Notes: a model not told the origin generated them from the letters alone. 64,000 nucleotides of DNA from Paenibacillus antibioticophila (GCF_000455265.1 NZ_HG005142.1:338458-402457); one strand, 5' to 3'. Positions 52,657 through 61,199 are shown, counted from the stretch's first letter. Translations and numbers: made by a program.

Positions 52657-53877
52657 TCATTTAATGGACACCTTTTTAGAATTCATCTCAGGGTATTTCC
52701 GACCTTCTCTGCCGGCGCTCATTCGCATTCTCAAGAACGACGCCACCACGATTGCAATAGCGACACCCATCATCCCGACCCATGTAATTGATGGCAGAGA
52801 CACCCGTTCGATCATGACGCCGCCGATTGCAGCCCCCGCAGCCATGGACAACTGCATCATGGATTGGTTCAGGCTTAGCATGATTCCAGAATAACTCGGT
52901 TCAATCCGAACCAGATTAACTTGTTGCGTTGGACCGGAGGACCAAGCCGCAAACGACCACAAGATCAGGAGGATGACAATCAGCTGCCAAGAGTGCGTAT
53001 AGGCAACGGATAGAGAGAGGAGAAGCAGCGCGATGACGTGCAAGAGCAATCCCCCTGATAGTGTCGGGAACACCCCCCATTTATCCACACTGAAACCGCC
53101 GAATTTGGATCCGAGCAGGCTGGCGATGCCGAAAGCCAACAGCACTCCGCTCAGTATCCCTTCTTTCAATCCGGCAACATCTAGCAGATACGGTGAAATG
53201 TAGGTATAGGCGATCGAGTATCCGCCGAGCCAGAAAAAGGTAATCGCAAGCCCCAGCGCTACATTTCCGTTTTTCAAGAAGGCAAGCTGCTTGGACAACG
53301 GCATCGGTTTATCCCCTTGAACTCGAGGGATGATGGCGTACAGAACGAACATAACCACCAGACCGGCCAGTGCCAATATCCCAAAAACCGATTTCCATCC
53401 GAGTTGTGCTGCAACGATACGTCCAAGAGGCACGCCGATAATCAAGGAGGCCGTAAAGCCCATCACCACGGTAGCAATCGCGCTGGCTTGTTTGCCGGGG
53501 ACGGCAATTTTCGCGGCGATGTCCAATGCGGTTACCACAACCATTCCCGCGCCTAGAGCCATGATGACGCGAGCTGCGAGAAACGCTGCATAGCCAGGTA
53601 AAATGAAAGACAGAATATTTCCGATAACGAAGACACCCAGCGCCCAAACCAGCAGCTTTTGTCTTTCCACCTTGGCAGTCAACGCCATCAGGATCGGGGT
53701 GCCAATGGCGTACACAAAGGAAAAAATCGTGACCAACTGACCCGCAGAAGTAACCGAAATCCCCAGTGTATCCGAGATCTTATCCAAGATGCCGGAAATA
53801 ACGTACTCGGAAGTACCCACCAAAAAAGTAACTAATGCCAATAAATAGACTTTCCACGTGTTAGACAATTCGTTCAC
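52657..53877 (-). CDS. MFS transporter (DHA1 family, AraJ/YdhP-like)
   Basis: A 406-residue major-facilitator protein with 12 predicted helices in two halves (about 12-185 and 215-385). Family features: 'GTSEYVISGILDKISDTLG' at the first loop, 'GQLVTIFSFVYAIGTPIL' and the basic 'TAKVERQKLL' of motif A between helices 2 and 3. The group exports drugs, sugars or arabinose-type molecules by proton antiport. It is located downstream of the ArsR gene, and a copy of the ArsR operator (53938-53957) lies in its promoter region. Confidence 0.92.
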   Translation of the reverse strand: MNELSNTWKVYLLALVTFLVGTSEYVISGILDKISDTLGISVTSAGQLVTIFSFVYAIGTPILMALTAKVERQKLLVWALGVFVIGNILSFILPGYAAFLAARVIMALGAGMVVVTALDIAAKIAVPGKQASAIATVVMGFTASLIIGVPLGRIVAAQLGWKSVFGILALAGLVVMFVLYAIIPRVQGDKPMPLSKQLAFLKNGNVALGLAITFFWLGGYSIAYTYISPYLLDVAGLKEGILSGVLLAFGIASLLGSKFGGFSVDKWGVFPTLSGGLLLHVIALLLLSLSVAYTHSWQLIVILLILWSFAAWSSGPTQQVNLVRIEPSYSGIMLSLNQSMMQLSMAAGAAIGGVMIERVSLPSITWVGMMGVAIAIVVASFLRMRMSAGREGRKYPEMNSKKVSIK

Positions 53878-53937
53878 TTCTCCTTATTTTTGTTGTATGA
53901 ATAGTTACCGACATGAGGATCCTTTTGATAAATTTAT

Positions 53938-53957
53938 ATATCGCAATATGTCGATAT
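53938..53957. promoter_or_regulatory. ArsR operator copy in the MFS promoter region
   Basis: ATATCGCAATATGTCGATAT, perfect ATATCG/CGATAT arms. It is 18/20 identical (in opposite orientation) to the element at 54317-54336 in the ArsR promoter. Confidence 0.8.
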
Positions 53958-53972
53958 GTTGAGCCGAAAAAA

Positions 53973-53999
53973 AACTGAATACGTTTGAGGTATTCAGTT
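53973..53999 (-). terminator. Rho-independent terminator after the ArsR gene
   Basis: Arms AACTGAATAC / GTATTCAGTT with a 7-nt loop, then on the minus strand a T-run (about TTTTTTTT). It starts 5 bp after the ArsR stop, so the MFS gene has its own promoter. Confidence 0.9.
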
Positions 54000-54003
54000 C
54001 AGA

Positions 54004-54306
54004 TTAGAGTTTCTGATTTAAGAAATCAGCCAATTCGCTTATTTTCTCTTCGTTACGTTTGTAGTACGTATATTTGCCGATTCGCTCGGTTCGAATCAGT
54101 CCGGCCCGTTGCAGAATGGACAAATACTGCGACGCTGTCGACTGTGTCATGTTCAGCTTATCCGTCACTTGACTGACACACACCCCGATTTCCCTCATAT
54201 CCACTCCTTCATGGGGCACAAAATGTTTTTCGGGCTCCTTAAGCCACTGTAAAATCTGTAATCTCGACTCGTTAGACAACGCCTTGAACACTTCAATTGG
54301 ATCCAT
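54004..54306 (-). CDS. ArsR-family transcriptional regulator (probable leaderless start)
   Basis: I place the start at ATG 54306 (MDPIEVFKALSNESRL), 7 nt after the -10 of a strong promoter (54314-54341); longer starts up to 54408 lie upstream of that promoter. The 100-residue protein has the ArsR winged helix 'EVFKALSNESRLQILQWL' and 'MTQSTASQYLSILQRAGLI'. The usual metal-binding ELCVCDLM motif is absent; 'EIGVCVSQV' keeps one Cys, so metal sensing is unproven. It has no Shine-Dalgarno site, so the mRNA is likely leaderless. It controls itself and the MFS gene. Confidence 0.82.
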   Translation of the reverse strand: MDPIEVFKALSNESRLQILQWLKEPEKHFVPHEGVDMREIGVCVSQVTDKLNMTQSTASQYLSILQRAGLIRTERIGKYTYYKRNEEKISELADFLNQKL

Positions 54307-54313
54307 GTTTTGT

Positions 54314-54341
54314 ATTATATCTACATTTTGCGATATGTCAA
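54314..54341 (-). promoter_or_regulatory. ArsR promoter
   Basis: Minus strand: -35 TTGACA (54336-54341), 16-bp spacer, -10 TATAAT (54314-54319). The operator at 54317-54336 covers the spacer, so bound ArsR would block RNA polymerase. Confidence 0.85.
54317..54336. promoter_or_regulatory. ArsR operator in its own promoter
   Basis: On the minus strand ATATCGCAAAATGTAGATAT, an imperfect palindrome matching 18 of 20 positions of the site at 53938-53957. Confidence 0.8.
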
Positions 54342-54418
54342 TATGATTTTCAATGCCCCATAAACCAAGTTTTAAGCCTATTCCGTGAAAGCCACTTTCG
54401 TCAATCATCAGTCAATCG

Positions 54419-55030
54419 CTAATTTTCTTCCTCTACGGCGATGCCGGCAGTTCTTAAGTGCCCATAGGCAACGATTCTGCTAAACTGAGATGAAACTTCA
54501 TCTGCAGGAAGGGGCTTATCATTTTTAACCCACCAAATTACGATCCCCATGAAAGCCGATCCAAGGTATTCGATCAGCAATTCCTTGGATATCGCTAATA
54601 CGGAGTTTTCCTGAGCAGGTTTCCACCCCTCCATTAATTTATCCTTAATGATATTCTCCATTTTCGCTTGAAACGGATAGATTCGATTCTCTTCAATTAA
54701 CATGGAACGGTAAAAGGTCATATTTAGCGAAATTTGCTCCAGTACCGTTTGCATGACGGTCTCGAGTAAAGAAAGGCTGAAAGGACTCATGCTGATCGGA
54801 CAAAGAACGACTGCCTCCCTTAATTCGCTTAACAGTTCATTCATACATGTATCCAGTAAATCAGGCTTGTTTTGGTAGTGAAGATAAAAAGTGTTTCGAT
54901 TGATCATAGCCCGATCGGCAATATCCTGGACCGTTATCGCATCGTATCCTTTTTCCGGAATAAGCTCATAAAACGCCTTTCGAATCGATTGTATCGTACG
55001 CAGTATTCTTAGGTCGGTTTTCTTAGTCAT
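54419..55030 (-). CDS. TetR-family transcriptional regulator
   Basis: A 203-residue TetR protein of the type with a long N-terminal helix: HTH 'ITVQDIADRAMINRNTFYLHY' (about 34-54), 'NKPDLLDTCMNELL', and a C-terminal domain with 'LIEYLGSAFMGIVIWWVKN' (TetR_C_7-like). It has an AGGGGGAA ribosome binding site next to a perfect CCTAAAT-TT-ATTTAGG palindrome (55044-55059). It is divergent from the double SnoaL-like gene at 55223, the presumed target. Confidence 0.9.
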   Translation of the reverse strand: MTKKTDLRILRTIQSIRKAFYELIPEKGYDAITVQDIADRAMINRNTFYLHYQNKPDLLDTCMNELLSELREAVVLCPISMSPFSLSLLETVMQTVLEQISLNMTFYRSMLIEENRIYPFQAKMENIIKDKLMEGWKPAQENSVLAISKELLIEYLGSAFMGIVIWWVKNDKPLPADEVSSQFSRIVAYGHLRTAGIAVEEEN

Positions 55031-55043
55031 TATTTTCGTTCCC

Positions 55044-55059
55044 CCTAAATTTATTTAGG
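55044..55059. promoter_or_regulatory. TetR operator candidate
   Basis: CCTAAATTTATTTAGG, a palindrome with 7-bp perfect arms, 13 bp before the TetR start and close to its ribosome binding site. Confidence 0.7.
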
Positions 55060-55156
55060 TCGTTAAGCGACAAAGTTTTATGAGTTGTCTGTTATCTATC
55101 ATAACTAAAAATATTGAATATTGAGCGTTATATTAACCTCAATTATAATAAGCAGA

Positions 55157-55191
55157 AGATAAATAAACAACACACTGTTCATTATTTATCT
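55157..55191 (+). promoter_or_regulatory. Hairpin in the leader of the double SnoaL-like gene
   Basis: Perfect 10-bp arms AGATAAATAA / TTATTTATCT with a 15-nt loop, ending 31 bp before the ATG at 55223. Could be a TetR site or a leader hairpin. Confidence 0.5.
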
Positions 55192-55222
55192 AATAACCAA
55201 AAAATCCAAGGAGGATACTTCA

Positions 55223-56002
55223 ATGACATTCAATTATCAAAATGAGCTTGTTCGTAAGGCAGTCGCCGTACTGGAAAGTTTTGAGAGCGGCAATCCCGAA
55301 GCGATTACGGCTTACGTTCATCCAGATCAATATATTCAGCACAACCAGGCTTTACTCGATGGTCGTGAAGCCATGCTTGGCGCACTTGATCATTTAAAGG
55401 AAATGGGGACAAAGGTAAGCGTTAAGCGGGCTTTAGTTGACGGAAATGTTGTGGCTCTTCATTCGGTATATCATTTTCACGGCCCTAAAATCGGTTTTGA
55501 TATCTTCCGTTTTGAGAATGGACTCATCGTTGAACATTGGGACAATTTGCAAGAGATGGTGGAGAAGACACCAAGCCATCATACGATGATTGACGGACCG
55601 GTTACGATTAAGGATATCGACAAGACGGAGGCCAACAAAGCATTGGTCAAAAGCTATGTTGAGAACATCTTGCTCGGGAAGAACCCTGACCTTCTTGCCT
55701 CTTACTTTGATGGAGATACCTACCTTCAGCATAGTCCGCATATTGCAGACGGCCTTTCCGGTCTTCACGCTGCATTGCAGGCGCTGAAGGAGAGAAAAGT
55801 TGAGTTTCAATATACTCATATCCATCAAGTCATCGGGCAAGGCGATTTTGTTCTTACCGGGAGTGAAGGTCAATTCGATGGTCAACCTACAGCTTTCTAC
55901 GATTTGTTCCGCGTACAGGATGGAAAGATCGCTGAGCATTGGGACGTCATCGAGGCCATTCTGCCGGAAGAAAAACGAAAAAATACGAACCGTAGATTTT
56001 GA
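55223..56002 (+). CDS. Double SnoaL-like (NTF2-fold) protein
   Basis: A 259-residue cytosolic protein built of two tandem NTF2/SnoaL-like domains, about 8-120 and 135-250. The halves share the pattern: helix with 'AVLESFESGNPEAITAYVHPDQYIQHN' versus 'SYVENILLGKNPDLLASYFDGDTYLQHS' (each trimmed by insertion), then 'GREAMLGAL' versus 'GLSGLHAAL', and 'FDIFRFENGLIVEHWD' versus 'YDLFRVQDGKIAEHWD'. Each half ends in the 'EHWD' motif of the SnoaL group. A gene duplication with fusion. Enzymatic role unknown; AAGGAGG precedes the ATG. Confidence 0.88.
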   Translation: MTFNYQNELVRKAVAVLESFESGNPEAITAYVHPDQYIQHNQALLDGREAMLGALDHLKEMGTKVSVKRALVDGNVVALHSVYHFHGPKIGFDIFRFENGLIVEHWDNLQEMVEKTPSHHTMIDGPVTIKDIDKTEANKALVKSYVENILLGKNPDLLASYFDGDTYLQHSPHIADGLSGLHAALQALKERKVEFQYTHIHQVIGQGDFVLTGSEGQFDGQPTAFYDLFRVQDGKIAEHWDVIEAILPEEKRKNTNRRF

Positions 56003-56024
56003 AGCTTGTGCAGCTGAATCGCAA

Positions 56025-56062
56025 GAAAGACATCGCCGAATGTAATTACGGTGATGTCTTTC
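56025..56062 (+). terminator. Strong hairpin after the double SnoaL-like gene
   Basis: Perfect 14-bp arms GAAAGACATCGCCG / CGGTGATGTCTTTC (one G-U), 10-nt loop, 22 bp after the stop. No T-run, but the stem is long. Confidence 0.65.
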
Positions 56063-56119
56063 GCTTCACGAATGTACTGGAGTGGAAAATTTTATAGTCC
56101 AATGGATACAGGGAGAATC

Positions 56120-57304
56120 ATGAAAATATTGACACAAAAAATGATGTGGCTTGGATTAGCGCTCGTCCTGATCGTGCTGACCGTATTCGGGGTTGCGATG
56201 ATGGGATCGGTGGTTGGATCGAAGCCAAAGGAGCTCCCGGTCGCCCTCGTTGTCCTTGACCAGCCGGCGGAGCTGCCGACTGGAGGAACGTTTGCGGTAG
56301 GGGAAATGATCCGGGAAAAGTTGGTGTCAGACCCGGCAATGCCGTTCGTCTGGCATATCGTGGATTCCGAGGAAAAGGCTCGGGAAGGATTGGATAAACG
56401 CGAATATTACGGAGCGATGGTGATTCCGGCGGATCTGAGCAGCGGTTTACTCTCATTAGCAACTCACTCGCCGATTCACCCTAATGTGAAGATCATCTCC
56501 AACGAGGGTATGAATACCCAAGCCTCGATGGTCATAAGACAAGCAATGGGGCAAGCGATGAAAATGATCAGCGGGGAACTGTTGCAGCAGCTGCTTGAGC
56601 AGATTGGACAGCAAACGGAGCAAATTCCGGTTGAAACGGCTACAGCTTTAATGACACCGATTACCGTTCAGGAGGAAGTCGTGCATCCACCGGGAGTGAA
56701 TAATGCGTCGGGGAATGCGCCGGGTTTGTTGATCCAGATCATGTGGATCGGCAGTCTGGTGACCGGGATCATGTTGTTCCTGGCTAGCCAGAAGGCGGTC
56801 GCCGCGGGTTCAAGGAGATGGGCAGTAAGTGCGCTGCAAGCTATCGTGGGGCTTGTGGCCGCTGGTATAGCGTCAGGCTTCACCGTATGGATGGCTTCGT
56901 CGTGGTACGGCATGGAGCTGGCGAACGCGAGGGAGACTTGGTTGTTCTTATGGTTGGCTGGATCGGCGTTCTTCTTGTTGCAATCTTCCTTGCTGAATTG
57001 GATCGGATTCCGGGCTATGCCTCTGCTCGTACTCCTGATGTTCTTCTCCATGCCGCTGTTGAACATGGCTCCGGAGTTCTTGTCGCATACAACGCGAGTT
57101 TGGATCTATTCGTGGACGCCGCTGCAGTTTGCGGCAGGAGGGCTGCGGGAAGTGATGTACTTCGGAGGACTGGACGCGGTCGGCTCGAACGCCTGCGTTT
57201 TGTGGGGCGTCGCCGTGGGATTTTTGATCCTACTGCTCGCTTCTGGATTTAAGGCCGGTCGAGCAGCAACAGATGCGCTCCCTACTTCTGTTACAGGGGA
57301 GTAA
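56120..57304 (+). CDS. ABC-2/YhgE-like membrane protein
   Basis: Start at ATG 56120 (MKILTQKMMWLGLAL) after AGGGAG; an earlier ATG at 56051 lies inside the terminator hairpin. The 394-residue protein has a first membrane helix (about 10-30), a large extracytoplasmic domain (about 40-200, with 'ALVVLDQPAELPTGG') and about five helices (about 205-385). This is the YhgE/Pip or DUF3533/SNG1-like layout related to ABC-2 permeases. No ATPase gene is adjacent. Role unknown, possibly export. Confidence 0.7.
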   Translation: MKILTQKMMWLGLALVLIVLTVFGVAMMGSVVGSKPKELPVALVVLDQPAELPTGGTFAVGEMIREKLVSDPAMPFVWHIVDSEEKAREGLDKREYYGAMVIPADLSSGLLSLATHSPIHPNVKIISNEGMNTQASMVIRQAMGQAMKMISGELLQQLLEQIGQQTEQIPVETATALMTPITVQEEVVHPPGVNNASGNAPGLLIQIMWIGSLVTGIMLFLASQKAVAAGSRRWAVSALQAIVGLVAAGIASGFTVWMASSWYGMELANARETWLFLWLAGSAFFLLQSSLLNWIGFRAMPLLVLLMFFSMPLLNMAPEFLSHTTRVWIYSWTPLQFAAGGLREVMYFGGLDAVGSNACVLWGVAVGFLILLLASGFKAGRAATDALPTSVTGE

Positions 57305-57470
57305 AATATGGTAAGCTTCTGATCCCAGCCAGCCAAGACTTACTACGTTACGCGCCGCCCACCCTGCTTATTTTGGCGGCCATTTGCGCAGCCTTGCGCA
57401 TCGTCTGTCTAAAAAACTTAGCAATGAAATCGTGATTTTGCCTTATAAGCAATAGGCTCGTTTGAAACAT

Positions 57471-57505
57471 ACACCTCCACTCTATCGTCTAGAGGGTGGA
57501 GGTGT
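57471..57505 (+). promoter_or_regulatory. Hairpin covering the ribosome binding site of the lipoprotein gene
   Basis: ACACCTCCAC...GTGGAGGTGT pairs across a short loop, and the right arm contains the GGTGGAGGTG ribosome binding site (57494-57503) of the TTG start at 57511. The site would be hidden in the folded mRNA. Confidence 0.6.
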
Positions 57506-57510
57506 TTATT

Positions 57511-58005
57511 TTGAAAAAGATAGTATTTGTTCTCTTGCTCGCCTTGCTCGGCTGCCAATCTTCCGAACCGGAATCGGCTCCAGCTGCCAACCAGCCCAAG
57601 GAGGACCCTGCTCCGCTTGTTCAAACGACAGACACCCAGGACGACTTTTTCTCCGTACAGCTTTCGGTCCCGGAACAAGTGAAGGTAAACACGATTTTTA
57701 ACATGGAGGCGGAATTGAAAAACACGGCGGATCGAACACTCGAGATCATGACCGGGGATCCGGTATTTTATTATGTGATTCAGGACAGTGACGGGAACGC
57801 GGATCCCATCCTAAGAACGTCCATCGGTGTAGTGCGCCCTATGAAACAGGACGGGGTCATTACAGAAAAGCATCAGTATCGCTTTAAAACCCCGGGGGTT
57901 TATGAAGTCACCGCCATCGCGAAATTTACGTTGCAAAGCAAAGACGGTAAAGATCAAGATTATAAACTGGAGACCGAGCGAAAGCAGATCGAAGCGGTCG
58001 AATAG
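57511..58005 (+). CDS. Lipoprotein of unknown function
   Basis: Start at TTG 57511 with GGTGGAGGTG 7 nt upstream, giving 164 residues. The N-terminus 'MKKIVFVLLLALLGCQSS' has a lipobox (LLGC), so it is a membrane-anchored lipoprotein. The rest is a single beta-rich domain ('VQLSVPEQVKVNTIFNMEAE', 'YRFKTPGVYEVTAIAKF') like the intracellular-proteinase-inhibitor BsuPI or Ig-like domains seen in other Firmicute lipoproteins. Function unknown. Convergent with the DeoR gene. Confidence 0.8.
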   Translation: MKKIVFVLLLALLGCQSSEPESAPAANQPKEDPAPLVQTTDTQDDFFSVQLSVPEQVKVNTIFNMEAELKNTADRTLEIMTGDPVFYYVIQDSDGNADPILRTSIGVVRPMKQDGVITEKHQYRFKTPGVYEVTAIAKFTLQSKDGKDQDYKLETERKQIEAVE

Positions 58006-58006
58006 C

Positions 58007-58795
58007 TTAGGGGAGAACGTCACCCGGATTGGACACCGGCTTCACTTGAATTCCCCTCCGGCGAACGCCTTCCAGTTGCTGTTCGGATGCTTCCCAATCG
58101 GTAATCAAACAATCAAACGATTCGATCGGGGCGACAAAAGCTTTATGGATTTTGCCGAACTTGCTGTGATCGGTGACCAGAATGCGCCGGGCCGAATAGC
58201 TAAACATCTTCTCTTTAATCCGGGCAACGGACAAATAAGGATCCGTGATGCCCTGCCTTGGATCGAGCCCAGCGGTACCGAGAATACATAGATTGGCCCG
58301 AAATTGGGAGATCATTTGCTCGGCCAGCGGGCCGACGATGCCGGATTCCGACTGAACGTCCTCTGCGGTCCCGCCGCAAACAAACACGGAGAGGTTCGGC
58401 TTGCGCATGCATTTATAGGCAATATCGATGCTGTTCGTCACAATTGTAATGTCCTTTAGTTCCGTCAGCAAATCGGCCACATGGCCGGTCGTCGAGCCGG
58501 AATCGATGAACAAGGTGTCCCCCGGCTCGATCCATTTAACGACCTCGGCTGCGATCGCCTTTTTATGCGCCGCGAGCGGATCGCCACCCTTCGCCGCAGC
58601 CTCCCCCGATCCTTCTCCTGCCGATTTAAGAAAGGCCCCTCCGTTTACCCGCTGAATATAACCTTCGAGCTCCATTTCATGCAGATCCCTGCGGATCGTT
58701 GGAAGCGATACCTCCAGCAGCTCGGCTAGTGTGTTGACGTGCAAAAAAGTATGTTCTTTCAAATAGGCTACGATAACGCGGTGTCTGGCTTTCAT
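58007..58795 (-). CDS. DeoR-family transcriptional regulator
   Basis: A 262-residue DeoR/GlpR protein: N-terminal HTH 'LHVNTLAELLEVSLPTIRRDL' (about 18-38), signature 'RRDLHEMELEGYIQRVNGGA', and a C-terminal sugar-phosphate-binding DeoRC domain (about 75-230) with 'DSGSTTGHVADLL'. Effectors of the family are phosphorylated sugars. It is divergent from the MBL/ABC/metallophosphoesterase operon at 59056, its likely target; a TTGATT/AATCAA dyad (58914-58931) lies between them. Confidence 0.9.
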   Translation of the reverse strand: MKARHRVIVAYLKEHTFLHVNTLAELLEVSLPTIRRDLHEMELEGYIQRVNGGAFLKSAGEGSGEAAAKGGDPLAAHKKAIAAEVVKWIEPGDTLFIDSGSTTGHVADLLTELKDITIVTNSIDIAYKCMRKPNLSVFVCGGTAEDVQSESGIVGPLAEQMISQFRANLCILGTAGLDPRQGITDPYLSVARIKEKMFSYSARRILVTDHSKFGKIHKAFVAPIESFDCLITDWEASEQQLEGVRRRGIQVKPVSNPGDVLP

Positions 58796-58913
58796 TTGAC
58801 CTTTCTTCCTCCCCGGCTGCGAACTCCTTCATTCCATTCCATTCCTTTCCCTGTTTCTACTTTACCGACAGACGATTAAAAAGGCAAGAGAAAAAAGAGA
58901 AATTCAGGAAATT

Positions 58914-58931
58914 TTGATTGTTATCAATCAA
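58914..58931. promoter_or_regulatory. DeoR operator candidate
   Basis: TTGATT...AATCAA arms with a 6-bp centre (TTGATTGTTATCAATCAA), in the divergent promoter between DeoR and the MBL gene. Confidence 0.55.
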
Positions 58932-59055
58932 TATCTCGCATAATTGTGATCGATATTTACATATAAGACCGTTGGATTTAATCTATTTTTTATATTTAGC
59001 AACTAGAATGAATATGAATTGATCGAAACAAATCATGGATAGGAGGAAAATCAAC

Positions 59056-59835
59056 ATGCAAGAAAAAACAAAAGTGACGTTCTTCGGAACGGAGGCGGCC
59101 GTTCCTGAACTGGGAGGTGAAACGGCCAGCTTTTTGATCAATGACGAGGTAATGGTCGATACGGGGTGGAATATCGTGGACAATCTCCGCCGACAAGGGA
59201 TCGATCCCGGCAGTATCCGTTATTTGCTGTTCACCCATATGCATCATGACCACTACATCTCGCTCCCCTCTTTGCTCTATTACTTCCTGATCACCAACAA
59301 AGACTTGTCCGGTCTGAAAATCCTCGGTCCCAAGGAAGATTTGCAGCCGATCATGCACCATACGCTGGAATTTCTGTTTTTGAATCGCAAGTTTTATCCC
59401 GACCGCAACTACCCTACTATTATTCCGCTTTCACCGGGAGAAGCTCATGAAGACGATCGCTTCTTGTTGGAAACAACCTCTTCCCTGCACCCGGTACAAG
59501 CTCTTTGCTATAAATACACGGACAAGCAAACTGGCAAAACCGTCACCTTTACCGGCGACACCGCCTACCATGAACCGATTATCGATCTGGCCCGCGGCAG
59601 CTCGCTGCTCATCCATGAAGCCACCTATGGAGCAATCCCGGCAAATCCGCAAAAGAACGGAGGTTTGCACTCCAGCGCGATGGATGCGGCGGAGATTGCC
59701 AAAGCGGCTAACGTTGAACAGCTTGCCCTGATCCACGGACTGCGCCACAACAACGAAGCCAGCGTGAAAGCGGCCGAAGCGATCTATTCCGGTCCGGTGA
59801 TGTGGCCGGCGAAAGATCAAACGATCCTGCTCTAA
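59056..59835 (+). CDS. MBL-fold metallo-hydrolase
   Basis: Start at ATG 59056 after AGGAGG (an earlier ATG at 59035 overlaps it), giving 259 residues. The first half carries 'LLFTHMHHDHYISLPSLLYYF' (HxHxDH, about 54-72) and 'VDTGWN'; the second has 'FTGDTAYHEP' (metal Asp, about 171-180) and 'LALIHGLRHN'. The fold is close to ribonuclease Z/phosphodiesterase-type MBL proteins, including cyclic-nucleotide and phosphodiester hydrolases. First gene of the ABC operon, suggesting it processes the imported compound. Confidence 0.88.
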   Translation: MQEKTKVTFFGTEAAVPELGGETASFLINDEVMVDTGWNIVDNLRRQGIDPGSIRYLLFTHMHHDHYISLPSLLYYFLITNKDLSGLKILGPKEDLQPIMHHTLEFLFLNRKFYPDRNYPTIIPLSPGEAHEDDRFLLETTSSLHPVQALCYKYTDKQTGKTVTFTGDTAYHEPIIDLARGSSLLIHEATYGAIPANPQKNGGLHSSAMDAAEIAKAANVEQLALIHGLRHNNEASVKAAEAIYSGPVMWPAKDQTILL

Positions 59836-59870
59836 ATGACCATTCATTTGAAAGAAAGCGGTGAACGACA

Positions 59871-61199
59871 ATGAAAAAGAAGTTTTTACGGAAATGGCTG
59901 CCCGCCCTGCTTATCGGTGTGATTGCTTTGACCGGCTGCGCCCAGCAGAACAACGGAACGGCGGCGACTAATGAGCCCGCGGCAAATGGAAATACATCAA
60001 CGGGGACGGCTGGAACGGAAAGAATCAAGCTGCGCATGACGACCTGGTCAACTGCCGACAGCTACGAAATGCAAAAATCGGTGTTGGACAACTATATGAA
60101 AGAGCATCCCAACGTGGAGATTACGTTCGAATCCGTACCGGATGGCTATGACCAGAAGCTGCTCGCCCAGTTTGCCATCGGCGACGCGCCCGATATCATC
60201 ATGTTGGGAGAAACCCATATCCCGATTTTCAGCGAGAACGGCGGTCTGGCGGATTTGACCGAATTGGCCGCGGGGCCAAACGGCATTAAGCGGGACGAGT
60301 TTTACGAGGACATTGTGGATTACGGCAAATACAAGGACAAGCTGTATTCCATGCCTAAAGACTGGACGAATATGGCGATTCTCTATAACAAAAAGCTGTT
60401 TGATGAAGCGAACGTCCCCTACCCTAAAGCCGGATGGACATGGGACGAGCTGTATGAAACCGCCAAGAAGTTGACCAAGACGGAAAATGGAAAAACAGTG
60501 CAGTGGGGCTTCAAACTGCCGGGAACCGACCAGCGCCGCGTTCAGCCGCTTGTGCTCGCTTACGGTGACGGCATCGTCAGCCCTGACGGCAGCACCTATC
60601 AAGGTTATATGAACAGTCCGGGAACGGTTCAGGCGCTGCAGTGGTTAAGCGACGCGTACCACAAAGATAAAATCATGCCGAGCAGCACCGATACCGACTC
60701 GTTTAAAGGCATTGACATGTTTGCCGCCGGCAAAGTGGCTATGGATTTCAACGGCCGATGGCCAATTGAGAAATATATGGAAGATCCGCAGCTCGACTTC
60801 GGTACCGTCCCGCTCCCGGTCGGCCCCAAGGGAGCCAATAATTTCGTGTTTTACGGCGGCTGGGGAATTTATGCCAAGTCGCCCAACAAGGAAGCGGCCT
60901 GGGATGTCATCAAATATATGACCAGCCGGGGCGGGGCCGAAATCTTCGGCGATTTCGGATTCGTAGCTTACAAGCCGGTGGCCGAAGAAAAAGGACAAGC
61001 TTCGGACCCGAACTATAAGCCGTTTACGGACGAAATTCCCAATACCAAAACGATGCCTGATATGATCGATGTCGATTATCCAAAGAGCGGAAAGCCGGCT
61101 TTTACGGAAGCATTGGAGAAGATCCTGCTCTCCGAGAGCGATGTGAAGCAAGTTTTGGACGAAGCCGCAGCCGCTGCGGATCAGGCGAAACAGAAGTGA
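59871..61199 (+). CDS. Sugar ABC transporter substrate-binding lipoprotein
   Basis: A 442-residue extracellular solute-binding protein, family 1 (UgpB/MalE-like). Signal peptide with lipobox 'ALTGCAQQ' (Cys about 24), a Ser/Thr/Ala/Asn-rich linker to about 46, and a two-lobe domain with 'FAIGDAPDIIMLGETHI' (about 103-119) and 'DWTNMAILYNKKLFDEANV'. It captures an oligosaccharide or glycerophospho-compound outside the membrane and passes it to the permeases at 61261 and 62199. No ATPase gene is in the operon, so a shared MsmX-like ATPase is likely. Confidence 0.93.
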   Translation: MKKKFLRKWLPALLIGVIALTGCAQQNNGTAATNEPAANGNTSTGTAGTERIKLRMTTWSTADSYEMQKSVLDNYMKEHPNVEITFESVPDGYDQKLLAQFAIGDAPDIIMLGETHIPIFSENGGLADLTELAAGPNGIKRDEFYEDIVDYGKYKDKLYSMPKDWTNMAILYNKKLFDEANVPYPKAGWTWDELYETAKKLTKTENGKTVQWGFKLPGTDQRRVQPLVLAYGDGIVSPDGSTYQGYMNSPGTVQALQWLSDAYHKDKIMPSSTDTDSFKGIDMFAAGKVAMDFNGRWPIEKYMEDPQLDFGTVPLPVGPKGANNFVFYGGWGIYAKSPNKEAAWDVIKYMTSRGGAEIFGDFGFVAYKPVAEEKGQASDPNYKPFTDEIPNTKTMPDMIDVDYPKSGKPAFTEALEKILLSESDVKQVLDEAAAAADQAKQK

